Of a DNA stretch of 64,000 nt, positions 9,498 to 18,772 are shown one piece after another; position 1 is the stretch's first letter, and the number at the start of each line of letters is the position of its first letter. The notes beneath the pieces were generated by a model. It ran no database searches. It was not told the origin of the DNA and saw nothing but the letters and a program-made list of their open reading frames with translations. The translations under genes and the position numbers were made by a program. The stretch is taken from NCBI GenBank assembly GCA_011526085.1, contig WYBC01000034.1, positions 1 to 64,000 of the forward strand, written 5' to 3'. This DNA comes from Lysobacter sp. Lineage in GTDB: Bacteria; Pseudomonadota; Gammaproteobacteria; Xanthomonadales; Xanthomonadaceae.

Positions 9498-11321
9498 TTA
9501 CGGCTGGTAGGTCACCGTCAGCGTCGCCGTGGCGGCGTTGCCGATCCAGAGGTAATTCGTTGCGGTCTGGTTGCCGGTGAAGCGCAGTCGCAGTTGGGTA
9601 CGGCCGCTGCGGTGGATCGCGGACAGGCCCGGGGCGGCGAACAGCGTGCTGGTCTGGGTGCCGCCGGTGAACGGCAGCAATTGCGCGATCGCGCTGGTCG
9701 TCGTGGTCGCGGCCCAGTCGCCGGTTTCGATGGTGCAGGCGCCGATGCAGCCGTTGTTCGCGTCGATCACCAGCGTGTTGCCGGCCGGATTGCTCCACGG
9801 GTCGCCGGAGGCGCTGCGATAGGTCACGGTGAGCGTGGCCGAGAGCACGGTGGCGGCATCGGGCAGCGAGGACGTGTCGAACGACAGCAGCGCGCGGTTG
9901 AATTTGCCGTCGGTGCCGCGGCCGATGGCCAGGCCGAGGCTGGATTCCAGCGTGCCCACCGCGGGCGAGACGCCGCCGGCACCGGCCTTCACATAGCCGT
10001 CGTTGGCGTCCTCGTTCGTGAACGTGACGGTGACCGGCGAGCCGCCGCCACCGCCGGTGCCGCCGCTGACGGTCACGTTCACCTGCGGCGAGGTGCCGGT
10101 ATTGCCGGCGAGATCCACCGCGCGCACCGTGAGCACGTGCGCGCCGTTGCTCGCGGTCGCGCTGTTCCAGGCGAAAGCGTAGGGCGAGGTGGCGTCACTG
10201 CCGAGCAGCGCGCCGTCGAGCAGGAACTCCACACGCTCGATACCGATGTTGTCGCTGGCGTTCGCGGCGATGTTCACGCTGCCGCTGACGGCGCTGCCGT
10301 TGGCGGGGGCGGTGATCGTCGCGGTGGGCGGCACGCCGTCGAGATTGTCCAGGCCGAAGAAGCGCGCGATGTAGTAGCTGGAGCAGAGATTCACGTCGAG
10401 GATGTAGGCGCCCGCGGTGCCGCACTGGGTCGCGCCGGCGCCCGGGTCCACCGGCGTGCCGTGGCCCATGCCGGTGATGCTGTAGGTCTCGACGCGCGCG
10501 GTGCCGGCTGCGTCGCGATACACCTTGTGCGGATAGCCGCCGATGGTGTCGCTGACGTCCGCGGTCTGGTCGATGCCGTGGACGTTCGTCCACTGCTCCA
10601 TGCTCTCGGTGAGATTCATCGGGCGCACGGTGAAATCGGATTCGCCGTGCCAGATCGAGACGATCGGCCACGGCCCGGACCACGTGCTCGCCGCGCGGAC
10701 CTTGTCGCCCCACTGCGCGGGCGTGAGATTGCTGCCCGGGTTCATGCAGCTGAAGGCGGCGCTCTGGCCGACGCCGCAGCGATACGGAATGCCGGCGATG
10801 ATCGCGCCGCCCGCGAACACGTCGGGATAGGCCGCGAGCATCGCAGCGGTCATCGCGCCGCCCGCGGACAGGCCGGTGACGTACACGCGCGAACCCGCGA
10901 TGCCGTGGTCGGCGATCATGCGGTCGACCATCTGCTTGATCGACAGCGCTTCGCCCTGTCCGCGGCTGATGTCGGCGTTCTCGAACCAGTTGAAGCAACT
11001 GCTGCTGTTGTTCGCGCTCTGCTGCTGCGGCAGCAGCAGCGCGAAGCGGAAGCGATCGGCGAACAACTGCCAGCCGGTTTCGGCGTCGTAGCTCGATGCG
11101 CTCTGCGCGCAGCCATGCAGCGCGACCACCATCGGCGCGCTCGCCGGCAAGCCGCTGGGCACATACTTGAACATGCGCAGATTGCCGGGATTGCTGCCGA
11201 AGCCGGTGACTTCGGTCTGCGCGAACGCGGGCGACGCGCACAGCGCGGCGAGCGATGCGAGCAGGGCGAAGGATGCGCGGAAACGACGGACGGAACGGAC
11301 GAGGTGTGCGACGGCGGACAT
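9498..11321 (-). CDS. Secreted PHB-depolymerase-family esterase with Ig-like and C-terminal beta domains
   Basis: 607 residues. The signal peptide ends near SPAFA. Residues about 45-330 are an esterase of the LpqC/poly(3-hydroxybutyrate) depolymerase family: oxyanion motif HGCAQS, nucleophile Ser 152 in GLSAGGAMTA, Asp in WHGESDFTVRP and His in GMGHGTPVDP. A bacterial Ig-like module follows (VEFLLDGALLGSDATSPYAF), then a Gly-rich linker and a beta-sandwich module with LLSFDTSSLPDAATVLSA, resembling DNRLRE-type wall or carbohydrate-binding modules. The expected action is extracellular ester hydrolysis on polyester or acylated polysaccharide. The start follows gcaggagccg. An alternative reading is a feruloyl or acetylxylan esterase. 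Confidence 0.85.
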   Translation of the reverse strand: MSAVAHLVRSVRRFRASFALLASLAALCASPAFAQTEVTGFGSNPGNLRMFKYVPSGLPASAPMVVALHGCAQSASSYDAETGWQLFADRFRFALLLPQQQSANNSSSCFNWFENADISRGQGEALSIKQMVDRMIADHGIAGSRVYVTGLSAGGAMTAAMLAAYPDVFAGGAIIAGIPYRCGVGQSAAFSCMNPGSNLTPAQWGDKVRAASTWSGPWPIVSIWHGESDFTVRPMNLTESMEQWTNVHGIDQTADVSDTIGGYPHKVYRDAAGTARVETYSITGMGHGTPVDPGAGATQCGTAGAYILDVNLCSSYYIARFFGLDNLDGVPPTATITAPANGSAVSGSVNIAANASDNIGIERVEFLLDGALLGSDATSPYAFAWNSATASNGAHVLTVRAVDLAGNTGTSPQVNVTVSGGTGGGGGSPVTVTFTNEDANDGYVKAGAGGVSPAVGTLESSLGLAIGRGTDGKFNRALLSFDTSSLPDAATVLSATLTVTYRSASGDPWSNPAGNTLVIDANNGCIGACTIETGDWAATTTTSAIAQLLPFTGGTQTSTLFAAPGLSAIHRSGRTQLRLRFTGNQTATNYLWIGNAATATLTVTYQP

Positions 11322-11418
11322 CGGCGACGGCTCCTGCGATGGGTGCCGGCAGTGGGCCACACGCCTGCGTGCGCGGACATTGGCCGATGGGGCAAGCTGC
11401 GCCGCAACATCGCGACCG

Positions 11419-12483
11419 TTATCGCAGTTCGTCGTCGCCGGCTTCGTCGCGGTCTTCGTCGATGGTGTCTTCCGGGATGTCGCTGCCGGCGTCGGCGCGA
11501 TCCTCGGGTGCGAGCCACCACTGCACGCCGCGTCCGGGCGGTGCGGTCGGTTCGTGGTCGCGGCTTTCCAGCGCGTCCAGGCGACGCCCCGCGCCCTGTT
11601 CCTTCCAGCGTTCGATCAGGCGCAGCACCGAGCGTTTGCTTTGCGCGGCGACGCCGAGATTGCGTTCCGGGCGCCACGCGGCGGCATCGTTCGCGTCGTC
11701 GTCTTCGCGATGCCGGTGCGGCGCGCCGTAACTGCAGCGGAGGCAGACGTGCCGGATGCTCTCGGTCCAGTCCTCGATGAAGGCGATGCCGGGCACGCGC
11801 ATCGCGACCAGCGCGTCGAGATCCTCGCGTCGCGGGCAGGTCGCGAAGACCGCGAAGGTCGGATATTCCGAAACGATCATGCGCTGCAGCGCGTTCATCA
11901 CCGGCACGCGGCTCTGATGGAACCGACGCTCGCCGGTCGCGGCGCCGTCGTGCAGCACGATGTCGCCGTAGCGGTAACCGCTGTCGGGCAGCGGCACGTT
12001 GATGATCTGCGCGCGGACCGGATCGATCCGTCGCGCGAACAGGGTTTCGCCGCGATCCCACGGATCCAGGCGCAGGCTGAGCACGCCGAAGTTGCCGTGG
12101 ATGGCGCCGTCGCCCGCGGGAATCTCGATGCCGCAGGCGGCCCACTGCCGGCGCGCTTCCGCCCAGTCGCCGAGCGCGGTGGCGGCGATCGCGGCGTTCC
12201 AGCGCAAGGCTTCGTCGTCGGTCTCGCCCTCCGTCCCGTCATCGACCCCGCGGGCCGCGGCGCGCAGCGCCAGCGAACGCAGGTTGTGGCGCAGCGATCC
12301 GTCCCAGTCGCGCAGATATTTGCAGACCAGCCCCTGCATGTAGTGATACCCCGGATCGTCCGGCACCGCCGCGAGCAGGGCCTCGAAAGCGCTGCGCGCG
12401 GCGAGCAGGTCGCCGTCGTCGAAGGCGGTGTAGGCCGCTTCTGCAAGCGCGTCCGGATCGGCGGGGCGGTCGGATTCAGGCAT
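11419..12483 (-). CDS. Tetratricopeptide-repeat protein, cytoplasmic
   Basis: 354 residues without signal peptide or membrane helix. The first 140 residues are TPR-like helical pairs (YTAFDDGDLLAARSAFEALL, then GYHYMQGLVCKYLRDWDGSL). The middle part is an alpha/beta region, and a very acidic C-terminal tail follows (EDTIDEDRDEAGDDELR). The start at 12483 directly begins MPESDRPAD; an upstream in-frame Met would add an Arg/Pro-rich stretch typical of non-coding frames. Function unknown; TPR units suggest a protein-protein adaptor. It is transcribed away from the DUF2189 gene, with about 140 bases between starts. Confidence 0.7.
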   Translation of the reverse strand: MPESDRPADPDALAEAAYTAFDDGDLLAARSAFEALLAAVPDDPGYHYMQGLVCKYLRDWDGSLRHNLRSLALRAAARGVDDGTEGETDDEALRWNAAIAATALGDWAEARRQWAACGIEIPAGDGAIHGNFGVLSLRLDPWDRGETLFARRIDPVRAQIINVPLPDSGYRYGDIVLHDGAATGERRFHQSRVPVMNALQRMIVSEYPTFAVFATCPRREDLDALVAMRVPGIAFIEDWTESIRHVCLRCSYGAPHRHREDDDANDAAAWRPERNLGVAAQSKRSVLRLIERWKEQGAGRRLDALESRDHEPTAPPGRGVQWWLAPEDRADAGSDIPEDTIDEDRDEAGDDELR

Positions 12484-12624
12484 GGCGGTTCGGTGCGGGG
12501 GGGCATCGCGATGCTGCCACGCCGGCGGGCGTTTGTCCTGCGGCGGCGCCCCGCGACGCCCGGGCTTGGCTATGCTGGGCCCGGCCATGCTTTGCCTTGA
12601 TCGAAACGCAACCGTGGAGGTGTC

Positions 12625-13431
12625 ATGTCGTCGCCCGCCGGATCGTCGTCGCCCGCTTCATCGCCGCCGGAGCCCTCGCCCGGGGAGAGCCGTCCTTTCG
12701 TCGTGCCCTGCGCCGTCCTCGACGCCGGCGCGCCGCTGCGCTGGCTGCGCGCGGGCTGGCGCGATCTGCGCGCGGCGCCGGGCCTGTCGATGCTGTTCGG
12801 CGTCGTCATCGTGATGGTCAGCGCCGGCATCTCGCTGCTGGCGTGGAAGCTCGGGCGGTTCGCGCTGCTCGCCACCCTGCTGTCCGGCTTCGTCTTCGTC
12901 GCGCCGCTGATCTGCGTCGGTCTCTACTGCGTCAGCCGCGCGCTGGAGCGCGGGCGCCGCCCGGCGCTGTCCGACTCCTTCGTGCTCGCGCGCCGGGTGG
13001 TGGGGCAGGCCGGCGTGTTCGCCCTCGCCCAGGGCGTGATCGTGCTGCTGTGGTCGCGCGCGGGCATGATGGTCGGCGCGTTCTTCCCGATCGACGAGAG
13101 CAATGCGCGCACGCTGTGGGAATTCCTCGCGATCGGTTCGGCGGTCGGTTCGATCTTCGCGGCGCTGACCTTCGCGGTGGCCGCGTTCTCGCTGCCGATG
13201 ATCGCCGACCGCGACGTGGACATGATCACCGCCGGCGTGTCCAGCATCCATGCGGTGCTGCGCAACAAGGCGGTGATGCTGCTGTGGGCGACGATCATCG
13301 TCATTCTCACCGGGATTGGTTTGGCCACCGGGCTGCTCGGCCTGGGACTGCTGATGCCATGGCTGGCCTATGCCGCCTGGCACGGCTATCGGGAGACGCT
13401 GGACGCGCGGGCGTGGCCCACGCTCGACTGA
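12625..13431 (+). CDS. DUF2189-family integral membrane protein
   Basis: 268 residues. A Ser/Pro-rich cytoplasmic N-terminus of about 30 residues is followed by W-L-R-A-G-W-R-D-L, typical of DUF2189, and then about six hydrophobic helices. These include LSMLFGVVIVMVSAGISLLA, FVFVAPLICVGLYCVSRAL and a final LLGLGLLMPWLAYAAWHGYR. The family is common next to cytochrome oxidase genes, but no such genes are here. Transport or regulatory function is not established. The start follows a good site, gtggaggtgtc. Confidence 0.8.
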   Translation: MSSPAGSSSPASSPPEPSPGESRPFVVPCAVLDAGAPLRWLRAGWRDLRAAPGLSMLFGVVIVMVSAGISLLAWKLGRFALLATLLSGFVFVAPLICVGLYCVSRALERGRRPALSDSFVLARRVVGQAGVFALAQGVIVLLWSRAGMMVGAFFPIDESNARTLWEFLAIGSAVGSIFAALTFAVAAFSLPMIADRDVDMITAGVSSIHAVLRNKAVMLLWATIIVILTGIGLATGLLGLGLLMPWLAYAAWHGYRETLDARAWPTLD

Positions 13432-13490
13432 ACGCGTGCGCGCGGGCCGCCGAGGCACGATAATGGCGGTCTTTCCCGACGGATCCCGCG

Positions 13491-13832
13491 ATGAACGCCC
13501 CGCTGTCCTGCCCGCAATGCACCCTGACCAACACCTATGAGGACGGGGCCAATCACGTCTGCGCCGACTGCGGCTACGAGTGGCCGATCGCCGCCGATGC
13601 CGGTGCCGAGGTCGCGCAGACGGTGCGCGACAGCAACGGCAATCCGCTCGCCGACGGCGATACCGTGGTCGTCATCAAGGACCTCAAGGTGAAGGGATCT
13701 TCCATCCCGCTGAAACAGGGCACGGTGATCAAGAACATCCGTCTGGTCGACGGCGATCCCGAACACATCGAAGGCCATTCCGACAAGATCAAGGGCCTGG
13801 TGCTGAAGGTCTGTTTCCTGCGCAAGGCCTGA
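13491..13832 (+). CDS. phnA: PhnA/YjdM zinc-ribbon protein
   Basis: 113 residues, the usual length for the family. The N-terminal zinc ribbon has CPQC (residues 8-11) and CADC (24-27). The conserved PhnA core follows, with [29 protein letters not shown] and the C-terminal [18 protein letters not shown]. Despite the historic name, PhnA is not required for phosphonate breakdown; the exact role is unclear. A gataat sequence at 13459-13464 would suit a -10 element about 25 bases before the start. It is likely independent of the membrane protein gene upstream. Confidence 0.92.
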   Translation: MNAPLSCPQCTLTNTYEDGANHVCADCGYEWPIAADAGAEVAQTVRDSNGNPLADGDTVVVIKDLKVKGSSIPLKQGTVIKNIRLVDGDPEHIEGHSDKIKGLVLKVCFLRKA

Positions 13833-13851
13833 GTCCTGCCTGTCCGCGCCG

Positions 13852-14001
13852 ATGCCCGCCAAGGCCGATCTTCCGACCAAGCGTTGCCCGGTCTGCGGGC
13901 GCGACTTCGCATGGCGCAAAAAGTGGGCGCGCGACTGGGCGAACGTGAAGTTCTGTTCCGATGCGTGCCGCAAGGGCACGCCGCGCGGACGCGCCCGCTG
14001 A
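13852..14001 (+). CDS. DUF2256 small zinc-finger protein (49 aa)
   Basis: A short ORF directly after phnA on the same strand. The protein has [18 protein letters not shown] followed by [10 protein letters not shown], which is the DUF2256 signature: two Cys pairs for zinc and the W-R-K-K-W-A-R core. The Arg-rich tail PRGRAR is normal for the family. Function unknown; in other bacteria the gene often sits near photolyase-type or redox genes. The spacing of 19 bases suggests co-transcription with phnA. Confidence 0.85.
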   Translation: MPAKADLPTKRCPVCGRDFAWRKKWARDWANVKFCSDACRKGTPRGRAR

Positions 14002-14433
14002 TCGGCGCGCGTCCCGCGCCATGCGCATGCGCTGCGGATGCATGCGCGCACGGATGAGGATTCCGCACGCCCGTTGAAGATTCCCCGAATCGGATCGAAA
14101 CGAATCGGTTCGATCCGATTCGATCCGACGCGCGCGTACCTCGAAGCGCATGCGCGAAGCGTGCGCCTGCATGCATCGGAACGCATCGATCGATGCATTC
14201 GTGATGACTGTCGACGAGCGCTGGATTTGAATACGTATGCAGCTTGGCGTGCTGCATTGCGATGCCGTTCTAGCATTCGATCCCGTCGCGTACGCAATGT
14301 CGCGACTCGCCCGGCATGCACGCCGGGCGAAGGTTCGCAGTCGTCGCCCGCCCATGCGCGCATCGCATGCGGCGGGAGCAAGGAATGTCCGTCCCGCAAC
14401 GCGGGATTCCGCCACCATTTCAGGAGAACCCAC
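14002..14433. promoter_or_regulatory. Upstream region of alpha-amylase with a 14-bp palindrome
   Basis: No gene is supported in these 430 bases. Positions 14086-14099 and 14109-14122 are perfect inverted arms (cgaatcggatcgaa / ttcgatccgattcg) with a 9-base spacer, and partial direct copies of cgatccga and atcgatcgatgcatt follow. The arrangement could be an operator for a sugar-responsive repressor or a transcript hairpin; it lacks a T-run. The amylase ribosome site aggag is at 14422-14426. Confidence 0.35.
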
Positions 14434-15927
14434 ATGCCGTCCCCAGTCGACATGCTCGCCCCGAACCATGCCATTTCGAACAAAGTGCTTCCGAACAATG
14501 CCGCACGCGAATCGACCGCCAGGAAGGCGCATGCGTCGCATCGCATCTCGCGCCTGTGCGCGGCGTTGCTGCTCGCCGGCGCGGCGGCCGGCAATGCGCA
14601 GGCCGACGCCATCCTCCACGCTTTCAACTGGCGTTACGCCGACGTGCAGGCGCGCGCCGCGGAGATCCAGGCCGCCGGCTACAAGGCGGTGCTGGTGGCG
14701 CCGGCGTACAAATCCGCGGGCAGCCAATGGTGGGCGCGTTATCAGCCGCAGGATTACCGCGTCATCCATCATCCGCTGGGCGATACCACGACGTTCCGCA
14801 ACATGGTCAGCGCGCTCAACGCGCGCGGCGTCCACGTCTATGCCGATGTGCTGATGAACCACATGGCCAACGAGTCCGGACAGCGTCCGGATCTGAACTA
14901 TCCCGGCACCAGCGTCATCAATCTCTACAACGGCAATCCCACCTACTACAACGGCATCCGCCTGTTCGGCAATCTCGGCTTCAACTTCCTCAGCGCCAGC
15001 GATTTCGGCGAAGCGCGCTGCATCTCGAACTACACCGACGTGTGGCAGGTGCAGAACTGGCGGCTGTGCGGCGGTGGCGGCGACGTCGGCCTGCCGGATC
15101 TCAAGAACAGCAGCTACGTGATTTCGCAGCAGCAGGAATACCTGCGGCAGCTCAAGGCGATCGGCGTGAAGGGCTTCCGCATCGATGCCGCGAAGCACAT
15201 GCCGATGAGCCACATCAACGGCGTGCTCACCACCGACATCAAGAACGGCATGTATGTCTTCGGCGAGATCATCACCGGCGCCGGCGCCGGCGAGATCGAA
15301 TACGACCGCTTCCTGCAGCCCTACCTGCAGAACACCAATCACGCCGCCTACGATTTCCCGCTGCAGACCCAGCTGCGCAATGCGTTCTCGATCGGCGGCA
15401 GCATGAGCGCGCTGGTCGATCCGCTGGCCGTCGGCCAGGCCTTGCAGGGGGCGCGCGCGGTCACCTTCACCGTGACCCACGACATCCCGAACAACAGCGG
15501 CTTCCGCTACGCGCTGATGGATCCGACCGACGAAACCCTGGCGTACTCTTATCTCTTCGGTCGCAACGGCGGCAAGCCGATGGTGTATTCGGACAACAAC
15601 GAAAGCGGCGACAACCGCTGGGTCAACGCCTGGAACCGCAACGACATCAAGGGCATGATCCGCTTCCACAACGCGGTGCAGGGCAACGACATGCAGGTGC
15701 TCTCGCACGGCAGCTGCCACATCATCTTCCGTCGCGGCAGCCTGGGCATCGTCGGCATCAACAAGTGCGGCAGCACGGTCAACGCCTCGGTCAACATGAA
15801 CAACAGCGTCCTGTGGTGGTACGCCAACTACACCGACACCCTCGGCTCGGGCAGCGTGGTCAACATCGGCAGCGCCAACTACACCTTCAGCCTGCCCGCG
15901 CGCAGCGCGAGGATGTGGCTGCGCTGA
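14434..15927 (+). CDS. Secreted GH13 alpha-amylase
   Basis: 497 residues. An unusually long basic N-region of about 40 residues precedes the hydrophobic core LCAALLLAGAAAG, with cleavage near AQA. The TIM-barrel signatures are visible: region I DVLMNHM, region II GFRIDAAKHM with the nucleophile Asp, region III YVFGEII with the acid/base Glu, and region IV TVTHDIPNN with the transition-state Asp. The C-terminal beta domain ends FSLPARSARMWLR, as in bacterial alpha-amylases. It should hydrolyse alpha-1,4 glucans outside the cell. The start has aggag eight bases upstream. Region IV reads THD where most relatives have NHD. Confidence 0.92.
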   Translation: MPSPVDMLAPNHAISNKVLPNNAARESTARKAHASHRISRLCAALLLAGAAAGNAQADAILHAFNWRYADVQARAAEIQAAGYKAVLVAPAYKSAGSQWWARYQPQDYRVIHHPLGDTTTFRNMVSALNARGVHVYADVLMNHMANESGQRPDLNYPGTSVINLYNGNPTYYNGIRLFGNLGFNFLSASDFGEARCISNYTDVWQVQNWRLCGGGGDVGLPDLKNSSYVISQQQEYLRQLKAIGVKGFRIDAAKHMPMSHINGVLTTDIKNGMYVFGEIITGAGAGEIEYDRFLQPYLQNTNHAAYDFPLQTQLRNAFSIGGSMSALVDPLAVGQALQGARAVTFTVTHDIPNNSGFRYALMDPTDETLAYSYLFGRNGGKPMVYSDNNESGDNRWVNAWNRNDIKGMIRFHNAVQGNDMQVLSHGSCHIIFRRGSLGIVGINKCGSTVNASVNMNNSVLWWYANYTDTLGSGSVVNIGSANYTFSLPARSARMWLR

Positions 15928-16453
15928 CGGCGGTACCGGACCGGCGGCGATCGCGCCGCCGGTTCCTCGAACGGGCTCCTCGCCCGGCGGGCTTCTCCAT
16001 CGAGTTCTTCCAGCGTCGCTGACCTTCCCGTCGACCACCCCGCCATGGCCGACCGTCTGTCGGAAATCCGTCTTCCCCCGTGATTGGCCCGCCCGCGGAT
16101 GCGGGGCCGGCGCATCATGCGCAGAGGCAGGCCGTCGACATGCCGCCTGCAGGAGAGGTGTCGTTTCGGGTGAGGAGGTGAGTCATGCCTGAATCCGCGG
16201 ACGGAACGCGATGGACCGCCCATCTTTCGGCGCGTTGTGGACCTAGAATCCGCGCTGCGTCATGCCGGTGCCCGATCGCGGGCAACATGTCGTGACCTCT
16301 CATCCGCAGGGGGGCGGAACCATGGACACCATCACTGGCGCCAGGCGACTGGCTGCCTGCGACCGCGGCATCGCGCCGTCGGCCGCACGCGACGAGACCG
16401 GCCACGCCGGGACTTCCCGCACGGTTCGCGGCGCATAGGCCCGGATCCGGACG
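15928..16453. other. Intergenic region with possible short leader ORFs
   Basis: No conserved gene is seen in about 520 bases. Two short ORFs have good ribosome sites: gaggaggtgagtc before an ORF starting MPESADG (17 codons, from 16186), and ggggggcggaacc before MDTITGARRLAAC (38 codons, 16322-16438), which ends 15 bases before the GGDEF gene. A tagaat hexamer at 16245-16250 could be its -10 element. They may be leaders or chance ORFs. Confidence 0.25.
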
Positions 16454-18364
16454 ATGCGCGACGCACCCGCTCCCGGCTTTCGTGACCGCCACCGCGGCCG
16501 CGCCGCGGCGTGGGCGCTGGCGTGCGCGACCTGCCTGACCGCGTGGGCGCATGCGCAGCCGCCTTCGGAAGCCGAGGTGCGCGCCCTGCTGGCCCGGGTC
16601 GAAGCCGAGGTCGAAATCGATCCGAAACGCGCGCTCGCGACCGCCCGCAGCGCCGGCGCGCTGGCCCGCCGCACCGGCGATCTCGCCCTGCTGCGGGAAG
16701 CCGAGGTCGAAGCCTGCGACGCGTTCGCGCTGGTCGACGCGCCCGCGGCCGTGGCCGAAGCCGACCGGGGATTGGGTGTCGCGCGCAAGGCCGGCGATTT
16801 CAAGTCCGCCGCCGGTTTCCACAGTTGCCGCGGCTATGCCCTGGATCTGCACGGCAAGCCCGCCGAGGCCGCGCTGGAATACGAAGCCGCGGTCGACGCC
16901 GCGGAGCGCGCCGAAAGCAAGTCCGCGTTGGCCGATGCGCTCGCGATGCGCGGCGAGAGCCGGCACTACCACGGGCGATACGACGATGCCATCGCCGATC
17001 TCAACCGGGCCCATGCCTTGACCGTCGAGCTCGGCCTGCGCAGCGGCCAGCGCTATTCGCTCAACGCCATCGCCAACGTCTACAGCGACGAGAACGTCGG
17101 CGAGTACGACAAGGCCATCACGTATTACCGGCAATTGCTGAAGCAGGACCAGGCCGCAGGTTTCCGCCGCGGCGAGGCCACGGCGCATTTCAACATCGCC
17201 GCCGCGCTGGAAATGAAGAATGAACTGGATGCGGCGCTGGCGGAATACCGGCGCGCGCTGGAGATCGATACCGGACTGGACAACCGGGCCGCGGTCGCCG
17301 AGAGCGAGCGCTCGATCGGCGCGCTGCTGACGAAGCAGGGCAAGGCCGGCGAGGCGCTGCCCTGGATCGATCGCGCGATGGCCCGTTTCGTCGAATCCGG
17401 CGATGACGAAAGCATCGCCCGCTGCCGCCTGACGCGCGCGCGCGCACTGCTCGCGGCGGGCCGCCAGCGCGAAGCGGCGGCGGACCTGGGTGTCGCCGAG
17501 CGCCATTTCCGCGCCAACGCCAACCCCCGCTATCTCGCCAAGGTCTACGAAACCCTGGCCGAGGTGCATGCGGCGTCCGGCGAGTGGCGGCAGGCGTACG
17601 AGGCTTCGATGGCGTATCGGGCGGCGCAGACGCAGCTGGACCGGCGCGCGCGCGAGGAGCAGACCTCGCGGCTGCGCGTGCAGTTCGACACCGCGAAGAA
17701 GGAGCAGGAGAACCGCGCGCTGCTGATCGAGAACGCGCACCGCGGCGAGGCGCTGCGCAATGCCGAGCACATGCGCACGCTGCAGCGGTTGACCATTCTG
17801 CTCGGCGCCGCGCTGCTGGCGCTGCTGGGGGCGATGGCGCTGCAGCAGGTGAACCGCGGGCGACGCCTCAAGCGGCTGGCGATGACCGACGAGCTGACCG
17901 GCCTGCCCAATCGCCGCGGAATCCTCGATTTCCTCGATCGCGCGCTGCGTGAAGCGCGCGCCGCCGGCGCGCCGCTGACCGTCGTCGCGTTCGATGTCGA
18001 TCATTTCAAGCGCGTCAACGACATGCACGGCCATCACGGCGGCGACCGCGCGCTGCGCGCGATCGCCGGGATCGTGCTTCGCGGCCTGCCGGAGGACGCG
18101 CGGGTCGGACGCATGGGCGGCGAGGAATTCCTGGTGGTGCTGCCGGGCACGGACGACGCACGCGCCCTCGCGCTGGCGGAAACCCTCCGGGAAGACGTGT
18201 CCGGCGCCGGATTCGAAGGCTTCGCCCAGGGGGAGCGGGTCACCATCAGTCTGGGGCTGGCCGGTGCCGGCCCGGGCGAGGATGTCGAGGCGCTGCTCAG
18301 GCGCGCCGACGCCGCGCTGTACCGCGCCAAGCGCGAAGGACGCGACCGTACCGTCGCCGGCTGA
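16454..18364 (+). CDS. TPR-containing diguanylate cyclase (GGDEF)
   Basis: 636 residues. A signal sequence (about 15-35, ending AWAHAQ) is followed by roughly eight TPR-like helical pairs (to about residue 400) in the periplasm and a charged coiled coil. One membrane helix (LTILLGAALLALLGAMAL) leads to a cytoplasmic GGDEF domain beginning MTDELTGLPNRRG. The active loop reads MGGEEF, and metal/substrate residues FDVDHFKRVND are present, so cyclic-di-GMP synthesis is expected. The inhibitory I-site (RxxD five residues before the loop) is absent: the positions read LPED. The TPR part probably senses a peptide or protein ligand. The adjacent glycan locus is a likely but unproven target of its signal. 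Confidence 0.9.
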   Translation: MRDAPAPGFRDRHRGRAAAWALACATCLTAWAHAQPPSEAEVRALLARVEAEVEIDPKRALATARSAGALARRTGDLALLREAEVEACDAFALVDAPAAVAEADRGLGVARKAGDFKSAAGFHSCRGYALDLHGKPAEAALEYEAAVDAAERAESKSALADALAMRGESRHYHGRYDDAIADLNRAHALTVELGLRSGQRYSLNAIANVYSDENVGEYDKAITYYRQLLKQDQAAGFRRGEATAHFNIAAALEMKNELDAALAEYRRALEIDTGLDNRAAVAESERSIGALLTKQGKAGEALPWIDRAMARFVESGDDESIARCRLTRARALLAAGRQREAAADLGVAERHFRANANPRYLAKVYETLAEVHAASGEWRQAYEASMAYRAAQTQLDRRAREEQTSRLRVQFDTAKKEQENRALLIENAHRGEALRNAEHMRTLQRLTILLGAALLALLGAMALQQVNRGRRLKRLAMTDELTGLPNRRGILDFLDRALREARAAGAPLTVVAFDVDHFKRVNDMHGHHGGDRALRAIAGIVLRGLPEDARVGRMGGEEFLVVLPGTDDARALALAETLREDVSGAGFEGFAQGERVTISLGLAGAGPGEDVEALLRRADAALYRAKREGRDRTVAG

Positions 18365-18772
18365 AGCGACGACGCCACGCGGCGGGAGCCGGTTTCGCGC
18401 AACCCGATCCGAATCGGATCCGGATCCGGTCCGGGCGTTCGGCGTTGCAGCCACTGTTGTTGAATATATGAAACAAAAAGTGTCTTTCGGCGCCGTTATC
18501 GAGTCGGTGTCGATGCTTTGGGGTCGCCAGCAGAACAATGGCCGTGCTTTTGTGCTGTCCTGTTTCTATGAAGTGTGACGTTGTTGGATAATGCGTCGGG
18601 TCGGATACACGCGGCTGGGGACGGATGCCGTGCGACCCGACTTGAAGAGGCGTCATCGTCACAGGGGGACTGTGCGAGCAGCCTGCACCGCCCAGCCGCA
18701 TGCGCGGAACGGGAGGGTGTCGTTTGGCCCGGGACAGGTTCGGGCGCCCGCATTGCAGTACAGGGGGAGTAC
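18365..18772. promoter_or_regulatory. Long leader region of the glycan locus
   Basis: About 400 bases without a supported gene. A locally AT-richer stretch (18455-18580) contains a 36-codon ORF starting MKQKVSFGAVIESV (18468-18578) without a good ribosome site. This is probably the promoter and 5' leader of the initiating glycosyltransferase; no clear sigma-70 pair stands out. Confidence 0.3.

Noticed and set aside
16115-18538. Long open frame of about 800 codons on the minus strand opposite the diguanylate cyclase
   Set aside because: High G+C leaves antisense frames open. The translation lacks domains and is rich in Arg, Gly, Ala and His, while the plus strand encodes clear TPR and GGDEF motifs.
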